Shown here piece after piece: positions 12,230 through 23,340 of a DNA stretch of 64,000 nt. A model generated the notes under the pieces. That model had not been told where the DNA came from, did not search any database, and saw only the letters and a program-made list of their open reading frames with translations. Source of the DNA: Ilyonectria destructans (lineage: Eukaryota > Ascomycota > Sordariomycetes > Hypocreales > Nectriaceae). The stretch spans positions 620,001-684,000 of the forward strand of contig JAHEWK010000011.1 of the NCBI GenBank assembly GCA_020740775.1, read 5' to 3'. Numbering within the stretch: the stretch's first letter is position 1; the number at the start of each line of letters is the position of its first letter. A program made the translations under genes and the position numbers.

Positions 12230-12924
12230 ATGTCTCTCGAAACCATTACCCTCGAGCATCTCCCCTCCTCATACAAGGTCCACGCCGTTCTCTTCCGTGA
12301 CGTCAAGAACGCGCCGTTCCTGCATCAGCAACTTCTCGCAAGGAATGGGGATTTCGAGTACGGTCTCGTCGATGCCTCTATCGTTAGTTCCGACCAAGCA
12401 CTAGCGGACGGAACAAGGTCTCAGATAATTCTATAGGTTGTGTCACGACTTCAACTCCTCTCGGCTGTATTCAAGGCAGCGGTAAACGCAGTAAATGGAC
12501 AGCTCCTCACCCCCAATGTCCACTCGGAGATTGTGGTAGCTCTCAACTCGTCTAGCAATGTACGACACCTGACTGTCAAGCCACCCTAAGCTGATTGATG
12601 TCCCAGATTACCGAGTCATACCGCCGCTTCGGTATTTCGCCCTCCACAAAAGACCTCATCGCTATCAAGATCACATTCCCGGCCGAAGACGGTACTCCTC
12701 CCCTCAACAGCGAGCAGATCTGGGAACACTTGAAAGCCAACGTCGAAGGCGAGGCTTTGGATCTTACAGACGACAACATTTCCGCTGTGACGGATCTTGC
12801 AAAAGTGCGCAAGTATTATAAACTCAACGGTCTTAAATGGCTTGACGATATCAAAGACGAGAAGCTGAAGCAGAAGGAGACGGAAATGTTGGTCATGGGG
12901 GGGATGGCCTTGCGTGGAGTATGA
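12230..12924 (+). CDS. cgi121: KEOPS/EKC complex subunit Cgi121
   Basis: Small subunit of KEOPS (Bud32, Kae1, Pcc1, Cgi121, Gon7), which makes the universal t6A37 modification on ANN-decoding tRNAs; Cgi121 contacts Bud32 and, in known systems, the tRNA 3' end. Three exons: 12230-12382, 12437-12559 and 12607-12924, 197 aa, all phase 0. The N-terminus has the family pattern of a short beta strand, then [17 protein letters not shown] and [11 protein letters not shown], continuing after the intron as [19 protein letters not shown] central [20 protein letters not shown] block is typical of Cgi121/TPRKB. Length agrees with fungal homologues. The branch-point and AG signals support both introns. Regulation is not visible. 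Confidence 0.87.
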
Positions 12925-13192
12925 ATCGGCAACCCAACGAAGGCGCTAGAAATTCAAGTAAAAAGATCAAACAGATCAGGGGATCTAGTCAGGACCAAGA
13001 GGGCAAGTCGAGGCAAATCAAGGTCAAATGGGTCAAACAGGTCAAACCAAGCCAAATCAGGGACCAATTCAAGGACAAACGTAAGCCTTGTCTTCATCTA
13101 TGCATCTTGCTCTACTATATGATCTAAATCACCAGACTCCCAGAATCGCTACCCATGATGGAATTCATTATCATCAATGCCTTTGTCTTTAA
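12925..13192. repeat. Purine-rich imperfect repeats 3' of cgi121
   Basis: From about 12945 to 13080 the plus strand is purine-rich and repeats GGTCAAA/GGCAAAT-like words. The clearest are three GGTCAAA copies in 13021-13047. It lies in the tail-to-tail gap between cgi121 and proline dehydrogenase, probably in a 3' UTR. Confidence 0.5.
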
Positions 13193-14713
13193 TCACGCCA
13201 TGCCGACCACGCTCTTACACCGTCGGACCAACTCGGTCCACATGGCGTCTCGGCTGTCCCGCGTTCGCTGCACGGCGTCCTTGTTCTCCTGCGCCCGACG
13301 GAGCAGGTACTTCATGCACTCGCCGGTCGTTCCCCAGACCAGGTACTTGTAGGCGGGCAGAGCGGGCGCTTTGTGGCCCTTCTCCTCGCGCGCGGTCTGG
13401 CCAGCCTCGACCAGCTCGCAGCTCACCTCATCGGCCATGCCCTGGAGTTGGGCAAATGAGACGTCCGACTTGGCGGTCCCGGCATCGCAGATGGCGCGGG
13501 CACGGCGCACCGACTCGGCGTTGTGCGAGGCAATCATCAGGCTGGAAGGAGGGTACACGCCCTCGCCCTTGACGCTGCTGCTCCACTGGCGCATCAGGAC
13601 GCTGGCGGCGAGCTTGTCGTAGCACACGTCGGTGTCCTCCTTGGTGTCGTGGAAGAGGTGGCGGGGATCAGATCCGAGGTAGGCACCGCGGACCAGCTTG
13701 ACACCCAGTGAGAACTTGTCCTTTTGCGCCAGAGCAAGGTGCTTGGAGAGAACCTCCGGGGCGCACTTCTTGTACGCCTGGTAGGTGCCGTAGATGACGG
13801 GGTCGTTGACGCCGCTGTTGTACTTGCGGGCGAACTCGATGGTCCAGTCGTCGATGCCGTCCTGGAGCATGTCCTGCTCTGCGTCGAATAGCAGCCGCAC
13901 GCCGCGCTGCTGGGCGAGCTGGCAGATGTCGTCGATGTACTTGTAGAGGGTGGGAGAGGCGGCAAGTCGGGCCTTGAGCTGGCCGAGAGCTAGGCTGCCG
14001 GCACCTGTGAACCTGGGTTTATGTTAGTTTGAGCTAGCAATGGGCATGGAATGTGCTTACTTGAGCGCAACGTAGTCGCCGGGCTGGACCAGGCGGACCG
14101 TCTCCAGCGTGCCCTCGGCCCAGGGGCGAATCTCGTTGTCGATGGCCTCCTTGGTCTCCTTGGTAGGGTCACCCAGGGCCTTGGCCTGGTCGCTAGTCAA
14201 GACGACCTCCTTGGCATAGCACAGAATGACACCGGTGAAGCCAATGTTCTTGAGGCCGGAAATGGTTTGGCCAACCTCGGGGGCGTTCTCACCAGCGCAG
14301 AACTGGGCGTAAAAGGTCTTTTTGAGGAAGAAGCGCAGAAGGGGGTTCTTGTCTGGGTTGAGGATGGGGTTCGACGAGTTGGCCAGCAGGGCCATGATAC
14401 GCAGCGACGGCGGCAGCAGGATGGGCGACGACGACACGATGGTGGTGGCCAGCGAACGCAGCACCATGGTCAGCGAGAGCACTGCTAGGGGCGCGCGGGC
14501 GGTGCCCATGGTGGGAGGGAGGGGGTCGGGGATAGGGTGGTCTGCGATGGTGGAGGTGCGTTTCTGCGACGAGTGGATGCGCCGGCGTGAGGTTGTCGCG
14601 AGGCACGGCCGCAGTCTGAGGATGGAGATGGAGGCGGGTGAGGAGTCGATGATGGTGTAAGGGGAGGCGGCCAACCGGAGGGACCGGCACCCTCGGCCAC
14701 GGGCCAAGCTCAT
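13193..14713 (-). CDS. put1: Proline dehydrogenase, mitochondrial
   Basis: FAD enzyme that oxidises L-proline to delta-1-pyrroline-5-carboxylate at the mitochondrial inner membrane, first step of proline use as nitrogen and carbon source. Two exons: 14061-14713 and 13193-14012, 490 aa; the join reads VALK then FTGAGSLALGQLKARLAASP. The first 60 or so residues are Arg/Ser-rich with no acids at the start (MSLARGRGCRSLRLAASPYT), as for a matrix-targeting peptide. The barrel carries GFTGVILCYAKE, LLFDAEQDMLQDGIDDWT, VKLVRGAYLGSDP and the C-terminal LVWGTTGECMKYLLRRAQEN block, the usual flavin and substrate-site segments. In other ascomycetes the gene sits in a proline-inducible prn cluster, but no permease or P5C dehydrogenase is next to it here. 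The leader upstream is CA-rich. Confidence 0.93.
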
Positions 14714-15932
14714 TTTGGAGGTTGTGAGAGAGTGAGAGAGATGTGAGAGAGTTGTGAGGGAAGTGTGTTTGTGTCTGTGTGTGGGTATGTGGTGTGTTTG
14801 TGTGGTGTGTTTGTGTGGTGGTGGTGTTGTGTATAAGCTGGGAGTGATGACGTTGATAAGTGAAGCTATCGTCTCTACTAGAGGAGAGTGAGGAATGGAC
14901 GAGCTTGGATAGATATCAAAGATAACCACGATAGATGAGGAAGCACACTACACACACCAGCCAACGGGGACGTCCTTATATCTGTATCTCTCGCGTCTGT
15001 CTATCATCCGGGTAACGGGCAACGGCCAGGCTCGGCGGCGCCGCTATCAGAGCAGCCAATTCCTCGCTCCTCCACTCGTCGCCTCTCCGACCTCCGCCTC
15101 CGCTAAGCCGCACGCACCCAAGTCAATTGACTCAGTCAGCCAGACGCTTTTCCCCGCCTCCCGCAAGGGCCACCGCAATGGCCGACGCCAAACGATTGCG
15201 TGTGATGCTAAGGCGAGGATTCCAGTGCCTAATTGAGCTTATCGCCGTCACGTGGCCACCCTGGCAAGCAGAAAGCGGGCTACTGGGGCGTTGGTGTGAG
15301 GGCCGAGTGTAGCCGTCGTGGGGGACATTGCGACCTGGTCTCGAGTTGACTCCCCCCACAGCGCAGAAATCAGCAATGAACCACTGAGGAAAGGAATGCA
15401 GGTGGTGATTGGGTCGTTGTGCATTGAGCCGGAGACTGCTCTCGGCCGGTTGCAGGCGTTGCAGTCCGATTGCGCAGCCTGCAGATGCCATCATGTCACC
15501 ACGTTGATGATTGACGAGTGACGGACGCGCGACGGTGGCATGGTACTGGCATTGGCACTCGACATTGGGGTAGGGGTACGCTGTGGGGATTTGGAGTCCG
15601 TTGCAGTGTCCATCCTGCAGCTCGTGCTCCATCACAGACAACACCTTGCGGCTGACTGCTCCCGGCAGATGCTCACGACTCGCTGTGCCGAGATGGAGAT
15701 GGGGCTCTGCGCTGGACCTGGGCCGAACTCGACTAGACAGGGACGCCCCAGCATGACCCATTTGATGGTCCGCCGCCGGCGCCGGGATTGCTTGACAAGA
15801 CAAATAAAAGTAGGGCCGCCGCGCGCAGCGTATCGTGCCAGTCACTTGAGCGCGGATGGCATCGGCGCGGGAGAGGCGTGCGACAAGCGTGCGAGATGCG
15901 TCTGGCCTCAGTCTCCACCGCCGCCGGCCGCT
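14714..15932. other. Intergenic, proline dehydrogenase promoter
   Basis: 1.2 kb, minus-strand genes on both sides. Positions 14714-14840 form a CA/GT-rich low-complexity leader. The long open minus frame at 15132-15845 is Cys/His/Arg-rich without domain character and is judged non-coding. Confidence 0.5.
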
Positions 15933-16776
15933 TCACACCGCTGGTTGGCTGTCGAGGGCGTCGTTGTGGGACGCAACCGTCCGTCCACTACGGCGCTTGA
16001 TAAAATCGACGTAACCGATCGGTCTGCCTCGGGCTAAGCCCACGAGGTCCTGGATGCCGCCATACGCAAGCCCAAACATGAGGCCCAGTCTGGCCGTCCG
16101 TGCTGCTGCTGTCATGGAAAGCCGATCTGGATGCGACGCCGAGTATCGGCGCTTGTTAGCAATTGGTCCACTTGCATGTAATATCTACCCGTTGATTTCC
16201 ATGTCTGAGATCCCGGAGGTGTCCTAGAACGTAGAAGCCCTAGAACAGGAGCAGAACAGGAGAAAAGGAACCGAACCAAACCGAGAACAGCAAGACACAT
16301 GACTTACGCCAAAGAGAAAATGCTCCTGCAACGGTCAAAGTGGCAATTGTCGTTGAAAACATGTCGCTAGACCCACGGCACCTGTCCACAGTACTCTCCA
16401 GTGACAATGCCACCAAAGTCCAGAAGCTCGTCTTGAAGGCCATGCGGAAGCCCTCACTGATACCGCCCTGCATGGCGTGGTAGTTTTTGGACTTGTGATA
16501 AAAGTACCAGCCAGCCGTCGAGTCGGGCATCTTGTGAGCGTGCTCAGCTCGAAAACGCAGTTGCGCCATCTGGCCGCCCTGTGTGGCGCCGAGCCCGAGA
16601 CCCAGCAGCGCCGACGAGATGGTGCCCATCATGAGCCGGGTCGGCGTCGCGATGGACAACCGTGGGAAAGCATCATGTGGAAACGCCTCTGGGGCATCTG
16701 CCGGGGCATGCATCGTCATCGTGGCAGTGGGAGCCGGGCCGGTCGGGGTAGGGGGAGAGTCGGTTGTTGCGGGCAT
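15933..16776 (-). CDS. Tim17/Tim22/Tim23-family-like membrane protein
   Basis: Small protein with the layout of the Tim17/22/23 family, which includes inner-membrane translocase channels and complex I assembly factors such as TIMMDC1. Two exons: 16308-16776 and 15933-16126, 220 aa. The acceptor CATCCAG at 16127 was chosen because it gives FSLWHRLSMTAAARTAR, in line with the family. About 45 residues of Pro/Thr-rich N-terminus precede the domain. Then come Gly-rich helices (GTISSALLGLGLGATQGG), GISEGFRMAFKTSFWTLVAL, a polar loop STVDRCRGSSDMFSTTIAT resembling the family's R-x-x-D-x-x-N segment, and a last Gly-rich helix GLMFGLAYGGIQD. Which branch it belongs to is unclear; it is not one of the three core translocase subunits by sequence feel. 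Confidence 0.72.
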
Positions 16777-17263
16777 CGTGGACGGGGTGTTCGGACGCTT
16801 CGGTGGGGGCCTGGTCACGCGGGCGTCCAGGGCAGGTCGGTTTGCGTCGAGCCAGGGAGTTGATGCGGAGATGCGGTGGTCAGCGAGATTCGGACGTCGC
16901 GGGTGGTGAGCTCGTAATATATTGCTGGTCGAGCTGGAGTTATGTCCATGTGAAAAGCTGCCGGTCTTTCGATATCGGGACAGTGCGTAGATGTAGATGC
17001 ACGGCTCATCTGCACGGTACATTTCTACAGAAGCCTGGAATCGACTTTCTTTAAGTCGCATGAACTGGCTCTATTCGTGGCATAATATCTATATTTAAAT
17101 AGAGGATAATTATTCATAAGCCTGATTAAAAACCGAGTTCTTGGTCATTTCATAGTCCTCCTCTACGCGCTATCACGTGATCTCGCGAACAACTCTTTGC
17201 GAGAGTGTGCCCCTCCATACCAGGGTGCAGCATCATTCTCACACGCAAGCACATATCGTCAAG
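16777..17263. other. Divergent promoter, Tim17-like / small acidic protein
   Basis: 487 nt between two divergent start codons. It is GC-rich on the left and AT-rich from about 17080 to 17160. No repeat or extra gene seen. Confidence 0.5.
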
Positions 17264-17743
17264 ATGGTACGAACAAACTGGAACTCAGCCCCAGGCCATT
17301 GATTAACTTACAATCGAACTGACATCGAGCTGACATAGTCTGAGCTCGACGACACCCACATCTCGGTGCGCTTCAGGCACGGCATTCACACCATCTATCT
17401 CTTTGTCGACGCTCTTGCGCCCTTCAGCGCCATCACAACCCAGCTTCTGGAGACATTGCAAGAGAGATATCCCGGCGGCCTGACCACGTCGATTGCACCT
17501 CCCAAGACCACGCCTGTCCCCGAGGAAACCGATGCCGTCGTTGCCTATGGAGTTCTCACCGTCCCCAACGACCCGACGCGGGGTTGGAAGAAGCTGAACC
17601 ACAAAAATGGCGAGAGCACGCCGACGAAGTTGGGCTTGAAGAACAACAGCCTGGTCGCATTTGCGTTTGTGGAGGATGAGGATGACGAGGCTGAGTTTGA
17701 GGTGGAGTGGCCTCGAGAAGATGAGGACATGTATGAGCAGTGA
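17264..17743 (+). CDS. Unrecognised small acidic protein, possibly ubiquitin-like fold
   Basis: Exons 17264-17266 (the ATG alone) and 17339-17743, 135 aa. The splice GT directly follows the start codon, and the acceptor GACATAG joins to TCTGAGCTCGAC, giving MSELDDTHISVRFRHG. The protein has a strand-rich start (HISVRFRHGIHTIYLFVD), a helix (AITTQLLETLQERYP), a Pro/Thr loop, then TKLGLKNNSLVAFAFVED and a very acidic tail ending DEDMYEQ. Order and hydrophobic pattern recall a beta-grasp domain, but this is a guess and there is no C-terminal Gly-Gly, so conjugation as ubiquitin is not expected. I do not recognise the family. Good codon use, clean splice signals and the conserved-looking core make it a real gene. 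Confidence 0.75.
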
Positions 17744-18751
17744 GGATCTCGTACATGTTAATTGGTCTGTAGAGACGGTTAATCTACAGGTTGGCAGCGG
17801 TTTGAGAACTCAGGTCATAATGGGCATTTGATTCTGACATGGAGAGGGGCCTTGCATCTTCGCTGGCGTCAGTTGCTGTGAACGCACTGAGACATGTCTG
17901 CCGATTTCACTTGAGTCATAGAGAGACCTTGATGGATGCATCGACCTGGGGGATAAAAATAGAAGTCGAGTTCAACTTGACTAGAATGTAACATAAGCAC
18001 ACCTGCAAATGAGATTATTCATGCCTCTTATTGTGAGGTTGCAACCATGATACTCCTGCGTCCTCCAGTGGCTGCTGAGTTCTGACTACTTGGCACTAAC
18101 AAGCATGAATTGAAGCCTCTGGATCCTGAACCGGTCCCAAAATGGGAATTATCCAACGCAAAGAGACTGTTTGAATCAATTCTACTAGTTTGAATAATGA
18201 AATATTAAACAAGAGTCAACTCAATACTCATCCCTCATCCTGTGTAGACGTTGGAACAAGAACATGTGGGCTATGACTAACCAGGTGGGTCATGCCCCTG
18301 CACGGGTTGAGTATCTCGCACAGTACTGTGAACTCAGCGATAACACCGAGATGCGCCCGCGCCCTGGCTCTCCCATGAAGGTGACCAAGAGCCTAGATAA
18401 CGAGAAAGCGCTGCCTGCAACGGGCTTACGGAGGCATTTAAAGCCCAGCTATTCTAGCAAGCTGCTGGCTAACGCCCCCTTGGCTGCCCTACTGATTAGG
18501 CTGTCTCAAAGCCACGAGGGGTCCCCGAGGCGCCCAGGTAGCAAGACAGGCAACTCTGCTCTCTTTTTGGACTTGGGTTATTGCTACGCCATGTTGGTTG
18601 TTGGTTGGTTGGATGTCCTAAATCCAGTTCGTAGGCCGTTCAGGCGGACCAGCCGAATCACGTGCGGTGTGTTCGTTTGTCAATTAAAGTCAACCTGCTG
18701 CCTCGCCCATCCCTCGTTTCGTATCTCAAGCCTCCCCACTCCCTCCACATC
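17744..18751. other. Intergenic, no gene seen
   Basis: 1 kb between two plus-strand genes; AT-rich around 17930-18240. A 213-residue open frame at 18264-18905 overlaps the next gene out of frame and lacks protein character. Confidence 0.5.
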
Positions 18752-20357
18752 ATGGGCGACTTCACTCCCGTGCCAGAAAGGCGCGAGAGGATTTTCGCAT
18801 TCGCCAAATTCAACCTCGATGCACTTCTTTCTCTTGCTACACAGCTTCGAGGCGGCCGGCCATGCACCACAGACGTGTCAAAGAGACCGAAAGCCGGAAG
18901 TCTGAATTGGGTCATCTTCATCACCTTTGACGATGGGATTGAATGGGTCTTTCGCTCCCCGCGCCGTAGCATGAGCATCAAAACCGAATCTCATTACAAG
19001 ATGGCCATCAGTGAAGCTTCTACCTTGAAGTATCTTGGGAAGCACAGCTCGGTCCCGGTCCCAGAAGTCTACTCCTTCAGGTTAGCTGACAGATATACGG
19101 TATACTGTCTTTGCCATTGTTTCTGATCACTGGCTTGTCAAAACTAGTGGCTCTCACGACAACGAGATTGGGGTGCCTTATATTCTCATGAGCAAGGCCT
19201 CTGGCCGCGCCCTTTCCGAGTACGACTGGTCCGAGGCATTTCGAATACCGGGCTATACGGTGCGGATCCCACTCCTGCCCCTGGCAGACCGGGACCGAGA
19301 GAAGATAATGGGCCAGCTCGGAGGCATCATGTCGTTACTGTCGGAGATTCATTTTGACAAGATTGGGTCATTATTCGAAGCCGAAGACGGTAGCAGCGAC
19401 TGCTCTGTTGGCGAGTGCCTGAACCCATCGCCCCTCTGGGAAAAGAGGGATAAGCTTGAAGGCATCGACCGAGGTCCCTTTGACCAAGAGAGCCAGTACT
19501 TGAGCTCTTTGATATCGGCTTTTGTGTCTCACGCCAAAGAGCTTCGACTCAGCCCTCACAACTTCTTTGCGCCGATCCCTGATGCTTTCGAGTACCGTGA
19601 CTGGGCCAGTTACAAAGCAGCAGTAGACAGGTGGGAAGACTTTTACCTGCTTGGGGAGGGAGCCGAAGGCAGCAAAAATCGGCTATCATACTGTCTCGCC
19701 GGCGAGTTCCTGCGCGAGATGATCCCTTCTCTTACCTCTCACGCCTCTCAGAGTCGGGGGTTTGTCCCTTGCCACCCCGACCTTCACATCGGCAATATAT
19801 TTGTGGATGAAAACTTCAACGTGACATCCATCATCGATTGGGGCTCTGCGTTCGCAGGCCCTCTATCCGAGCTGCTCGCTACTCCGGGCCTCAGCGGCTC
19901 AACCTCACCACCGGGAGAATCGCTTGTTGCTGCCTTCAGGACAGGTTTCGGCCAGGGAGGGAAAACGATCGAACTGGAGCTGTGGGTGAAAGGTGAGATG
20001 ATGTGGCGTTTCTCTCGGCTGGTGCGACTGCTCTCTACCCAAGATTACACGCTCTTTAAAACTTTGTTCGAGCTCGCGCACGAGGACGGATCTGACGATG
20101 TTCCCCGGACGTTTCACGAGAGGAGCATGCAGGAATATGGGAGAGAACTGCTGGCTAAGCTGCGGGAGGATGCCGAGGGGGAAGAATCTGAGGAGGCCGA
20201 GTCTGAGGAGGAGGAAGGCGGTCCTAAGATGGAGACTGAGAGGATTGCCGTTGCGAGAAAGCTAATGCTGATGTCGGAAATGAATCCGAATTTTGTGGCG
20301 GACAAGAGGTTGTGGCGATGGCTTGGGGATGCACTGGACATGACAGACTCTGAATAG
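18752..20357 (+). CDS. APH-family phosphotransferase
   Basis: Kinase-like phosphotransferase of the aminoglycoside/choline-kinase (APH) superfamily; fungal genomes carry many and most have unknown small-molecule substrates. Exons 18752-19080 and 19148-20357, 512 aa; the join gives EVYSFSGSHDNEIGVPYILM. Visible motifs: SEASTLKYL (N-lobe helix), the linker PYILMSKASG, the catalytic loop HPDLHIGNIF near residues 318-327 with Asp and Asn in place, and the Mg-binding IDWG near 339. The C-terminal part ends with an acidic linker (EEAESEEEEGG) and a conserved helix. No signal peptide or membrane span. Neighbours do not point to a pathway. Antibiotic resistance should not be inferred from the fold name. 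Confidence 0.87.
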
Positions 20358-21167
20358 CTCGCTTCTTAGGCCGGGGGTTGATGTTGGCGCTTGTAAATTT
20401 GCCCCCACCTGACGCTGCGCCGCCCATCACGCAAGCACTTAACCAGCAGCTCTGTCGTCACCACCAGAAATCGCCTGGCCACAACCTCAAGACGGCAAAG
20501 GAAAAAAAAGGTCTGAGCGGACGAGGTTCAAAGCTTTGGGGACGCATGCTGGATTAAGCAGGAGACATCTGATTCGGTGGGACGAATCACGAACCATCGA
20601 GGCGCGGTGAACTCCCCCCTCCCCCTTGGCGACATCCTTGTCTTTAACTAAGCAGTCTCAGAAATTTCTTCAACCAACAACGCCTGAACTCCAGCCTGGC
20701 ATTGGTATAAGCCGGGGATCTGTTGGTTCTTCAGTCATCAGGCTGGCACATCATGTGTTGTGCTGATTAATTTAGTAGTGAGCGGTTGGGCTGGTGTCTA
20801 CCCAGGCCCCTCATGGACACCAGGCACCTGTTCCTTGGCATTGTGAATGAGAAAGGTGTCGAGCGATAAGTCTATTTTGAGGGATTCTGTTGCTACCGTT
20901 GTGAGACTTGGCACATCTTCCTAGATCCGAGGTACTCCGTGAATCCCGGTCTCCAGTTTCGGCGTCCCCCCCATCCCGGAAGGCCGAGTGGATCACGGCC
21001 GGCACACTACCCTCCGTCTCCGGATTTCCATCCGGCGTAGACAAGTCGGCCGTCCGCGGACATGGGCCCCCGCTGAATCTTGCATTGCATTATCCACCTT
21101 ATAACTCGACTTCTGCAATTCTAATTGAAACCCATTGAATACCCTCTATTGACTTCTCACCATCGTC
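20358..21167. other. Intergenic, no gene seen
   Basis: 810 nt between the phosphotransferase stop and the NmrA-like remnant. No repeat or conserved frame noticed. Confidence 0.5.
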
Positions 21168-21380
21168 ATGTCCCTCAAAAACGTCGGCCTCGTCGGCGGA
21201 AATGGCAACCTCCGCACCGTCCTCCTAGACGGCCTCGTCGCCTCCCAATCCTTCTCCGTCTCCGTCGCCAAGCGCGCCTCCTCAACCTCGTCCTCAACCT
21301 CGTCCCTCGCCCACGCCTCGCAGATCAACCTAGTACAAAAAAAGAACTGTAGACGAGTTGCGGGTAGTGATGGTACGTAC
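21168..21380 (+). pseudogene. 5' remnant of an NmrA-like/isoflavone-reductase-type gene
   Basis: The ATG at 21168 opens MSLKNVGLVGGNGNLRTVLL followed by DGLVASQSFSVSVAKRASS, the start of a NAD(P)-binding NmrA-like protein (first strand, Gly-rich turn, helix, second strand). Intact members read G-x-x-G-x-L-G; here the third glycine is Arg. After about 55 residues the frame meets an A7 run (near 21337), passes into unrelated Arg-rich sequence and runs into the leader of the next gene. About 250 residues of an expected 300 are absent. I call it a truncated, decayed copy. It could instead be a short expressed peptide, but the family needs the rest of its domain. Confidence 0.6.
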
Positions 21381-21612
21381 AGCCGGCGAACGGTCCGGGG
21401 CGCTGGCTCGGTCACATCACGTGACACATTCCGGCGATTCAGGAAACGGGGCCGCCGACAGGAACACATGGATTACAGGGGTATTTTGACGATTGCTTCA
21501 CTCAACCCCTTTCCACTCTTCTTCTCTTCTCCTTTGTCGCTGCTTCAATCCCCAAAGTCCCACGACTCCTCTCGAAACCTGCTGTCGGCGTGTTGCACAT
21601 GCAGTCGGCTAC

Positions 21613-23340
21613 ATGTCAGTCGTGGCCTTCCTCCGCCATGGCCTGCGCCTAGTGGTGCCGCTGGCGGTCGCCATCACCATCTACTTGTACCTGTTCCCCA
21701 TCTTTCAGGGCTGCGCATTCCCCATCGAGTCGGGTTCCAGCCAGGATGCCTATGAGTTGACCAAGAAGCTGCATTGGCCTGCGTCAAGGACGAACTTGAC
21801 CACAGAGGACCGCGCAAAGCTGGCTCCCTTTCGACTCCTTGCCCTCGGCGATCCGCAGCTCGAAGGCGACACTTCCATCCCGACAAACTACCTCGGCACT
21901 TTCCCTCACGTCAAGAGCATCGCCAGACATATTACGTTCCAGACCAGACATGACTCCCTTCGAGAACGAGTCCGCCGGATTGTGCACGACCTCGTCGACG
22001 TCGTTTTCGAAGACGTCTTCTACTTCCTCGAGTCCCAGCGCAAGCGATTCGATTTGTTCGGAAACGACTTTTACCTCGCGCACATATACCGTACGCTTCA
22101 CTGGTGGTCTGTGCCGACGCACGTTACTGTTCTTGGTGACCTTCTTGGAAGCCAGTGGATTGACGATGCCGAGTTCAATAGGCGGAGCCGTCGGTTCTGG
22201 GACAGATCCTTCAAGGGAGCCGAGAGGCTGCCGGACGAGCTGGCGAAATACCCTACAAAAGAGTACACATTGTCGGGCATGTTGGACGGGAGCGAAGAAG
22301 AAAAGGTTTGGGCCAAGCGACTACTGAATGTGGTCGGGAATCACGACGTCGGATATGCTGGCGACCTGACCGAGGAGCGTGTGGAGAGATTTGAGCGCGA
22401 GTTTGGCAAGGTCAATTACGAACTTCGCTTTGAGCTCCCCGTCACCGCCGAAAAGCAGGCCACCATCTTTGACGCCGACTCCAACCCCGACTCGAGCCGC
22501 GTCAGCCCGGAACTCAGGATCGTGGTTGTCAACGACATGAACTTGGACACTCCAGCCAACTCCAGCGTTCTCCAGGATTCCACCTACAACTTTATCAACA
22601 ACGTCATCCAGACGTCCAGCTCCGTGGATTACCAAGGCCACTTTACCATTATCCTGACCCACATCCCGCTGTACAAACGCGCCGGGATATGCGTCGATGC
22701 CCCCTTCTTCGACTTCCACTCCCAGTCGGAAGGAGGCGGCTTGAAGGAGCAGAACCAGCTCAGCTCCGACGCCAGCAAGGGCTTCCTGGAGGGAATGTGG
22801 GGCATGAGCGCGCGAACAACTGCCGCTGGCGGTGGTCGCGGCCGCCCGGGCGTCATGCTCAACGGACACGATCACGAAGGATGTGATACGTACCACTTCA
22901 TCAACCAGACAAACGGCACGGACCCGGCCGACCGCTCCTGGGAGGTGACGCGATGGGCCGACGCACAAGCCCAGGGCATCTTCGGAAGCGAGGGCATCCC
23001 GGGCCGACGCGAAATCACCGTCCGCAGCATGATGGGCGACTTTGGCGGCAACGCCGGCCTGCTCAGCCTGTGGTTCGACCACGAGGCGTGGGAGTGGCGG
23101 TTCGAGTACGCCGAGTGTCCGCTGGGCACGCAGCACTTCTGGTGGTTTGTACACATTGTGGATTTTATTGTACTATTATGGGTGGTTGCGTACGCTGTTG
23201 CCACGGTGCTTGTTGGGTCTGGCGTTGATGTTGATGCCAAGTTTTACCACGGCGTGTCTTGTGCTTACGACTATGTGGTGGGACGCCAGGTGAATGCGCC
23301 TGCGGTGAATGGGAAGCCTCGGGACGCAATAATTGGATAG
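21613..23340 (+). CDS. ted1: Ted1/Cdc1-like ER metallophosphoesterase
   Basis: Calcineurin-like metallophosphoesterase of the Ted1/Cdc1/PGAP5 group. In yeast Ted1 acts in the ER on the ethanolamine-phosphate of GPI anchors to help GPI-protein exit. Single exon, 575 aa from the ATG at 21613; the frame is open further upstream but the N-terminal membrane anchor (LRLVVPLAVAITIYLYL) begins just after this Met. Metal-site motifs in order: LALGDPQLEG (about 77), VLGDLLGSQW (about 172), VVGNHDVGY (about 240), LTHIPLY (about 347) and NGHDHEGC (about 417). A second membrane span lies near residues 512-535 (DFIVLLWVVAYAVATVLVG), so the catalytic domain should face the ER lumen. No C-terminal dilysine signal is seen. 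Confidence 0.88.
   Translation: MSVVAFLRHGLRLVVPLAVAITIYLYLFPIFQGCAFPIESGSSQDAYELTKKLHWPASRTNLTTEDRAKLAPFRLLALGDPQLEGDTSIPTNYLGTFPHVKSIARHITFQTRHDSLRERVRRIVHDLVDVVFEDVFYFLESQRKRFDLFGNDFYLAHIYRTLHWWSVPTHVTVLGDLLGSQWIDDAEFNRRSRRFWDRSFKGAERLPDELAKYPTKEYTLSGMLDGSEEEKVWAKRLLNVVGNHDVGYAGDLTEERVERFEREFGKVNYELRFELPVTAEKQATIFDADSNPDSSRVSPELRIVVVNDMNLDTPANSSVLQDSTYNFINNVIQTSSSVDYQGHFTIILTHIPLYKRAGICVDAPFFDFHSQSEGGGLKEQNQLSSDASKGFLEGMWGMSARTTAAGGGRGRPGVMLNGHDHEGCDTYHFINQTNGTDPADRSWEVTRWADAQAQGIFGSEGIPGRREITVRSMMGDFGGNAGLLSLWFDHEAWEWRFEYAECPLGTQHFWWFVHIVDFIVLLWVVAYAVATVLVGSGVDVDAKFYHGVSCAYDYVVGRQVNAPAVNGKPRDAIIG

Noticed and set aside
15132..15845. 237-codon minus frame upstream of proline dehydrogenase
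   Set aside because: No hydrophobic core pattern, many Cys/His/Arg codons typical of random GC-rich DNA, and overlapping plus-strand frames of equal quality.
18264..18905. 213-codon plus frame before the phosphotransferase
   Set aside because: Runs out of frame into the true first exon and shows no recognisable protein features.
22321..23154. 277-codon minus frame opposite ted1
   Set aside because: Antisense shadow of the metallophosphoesterase; no start context or domain.
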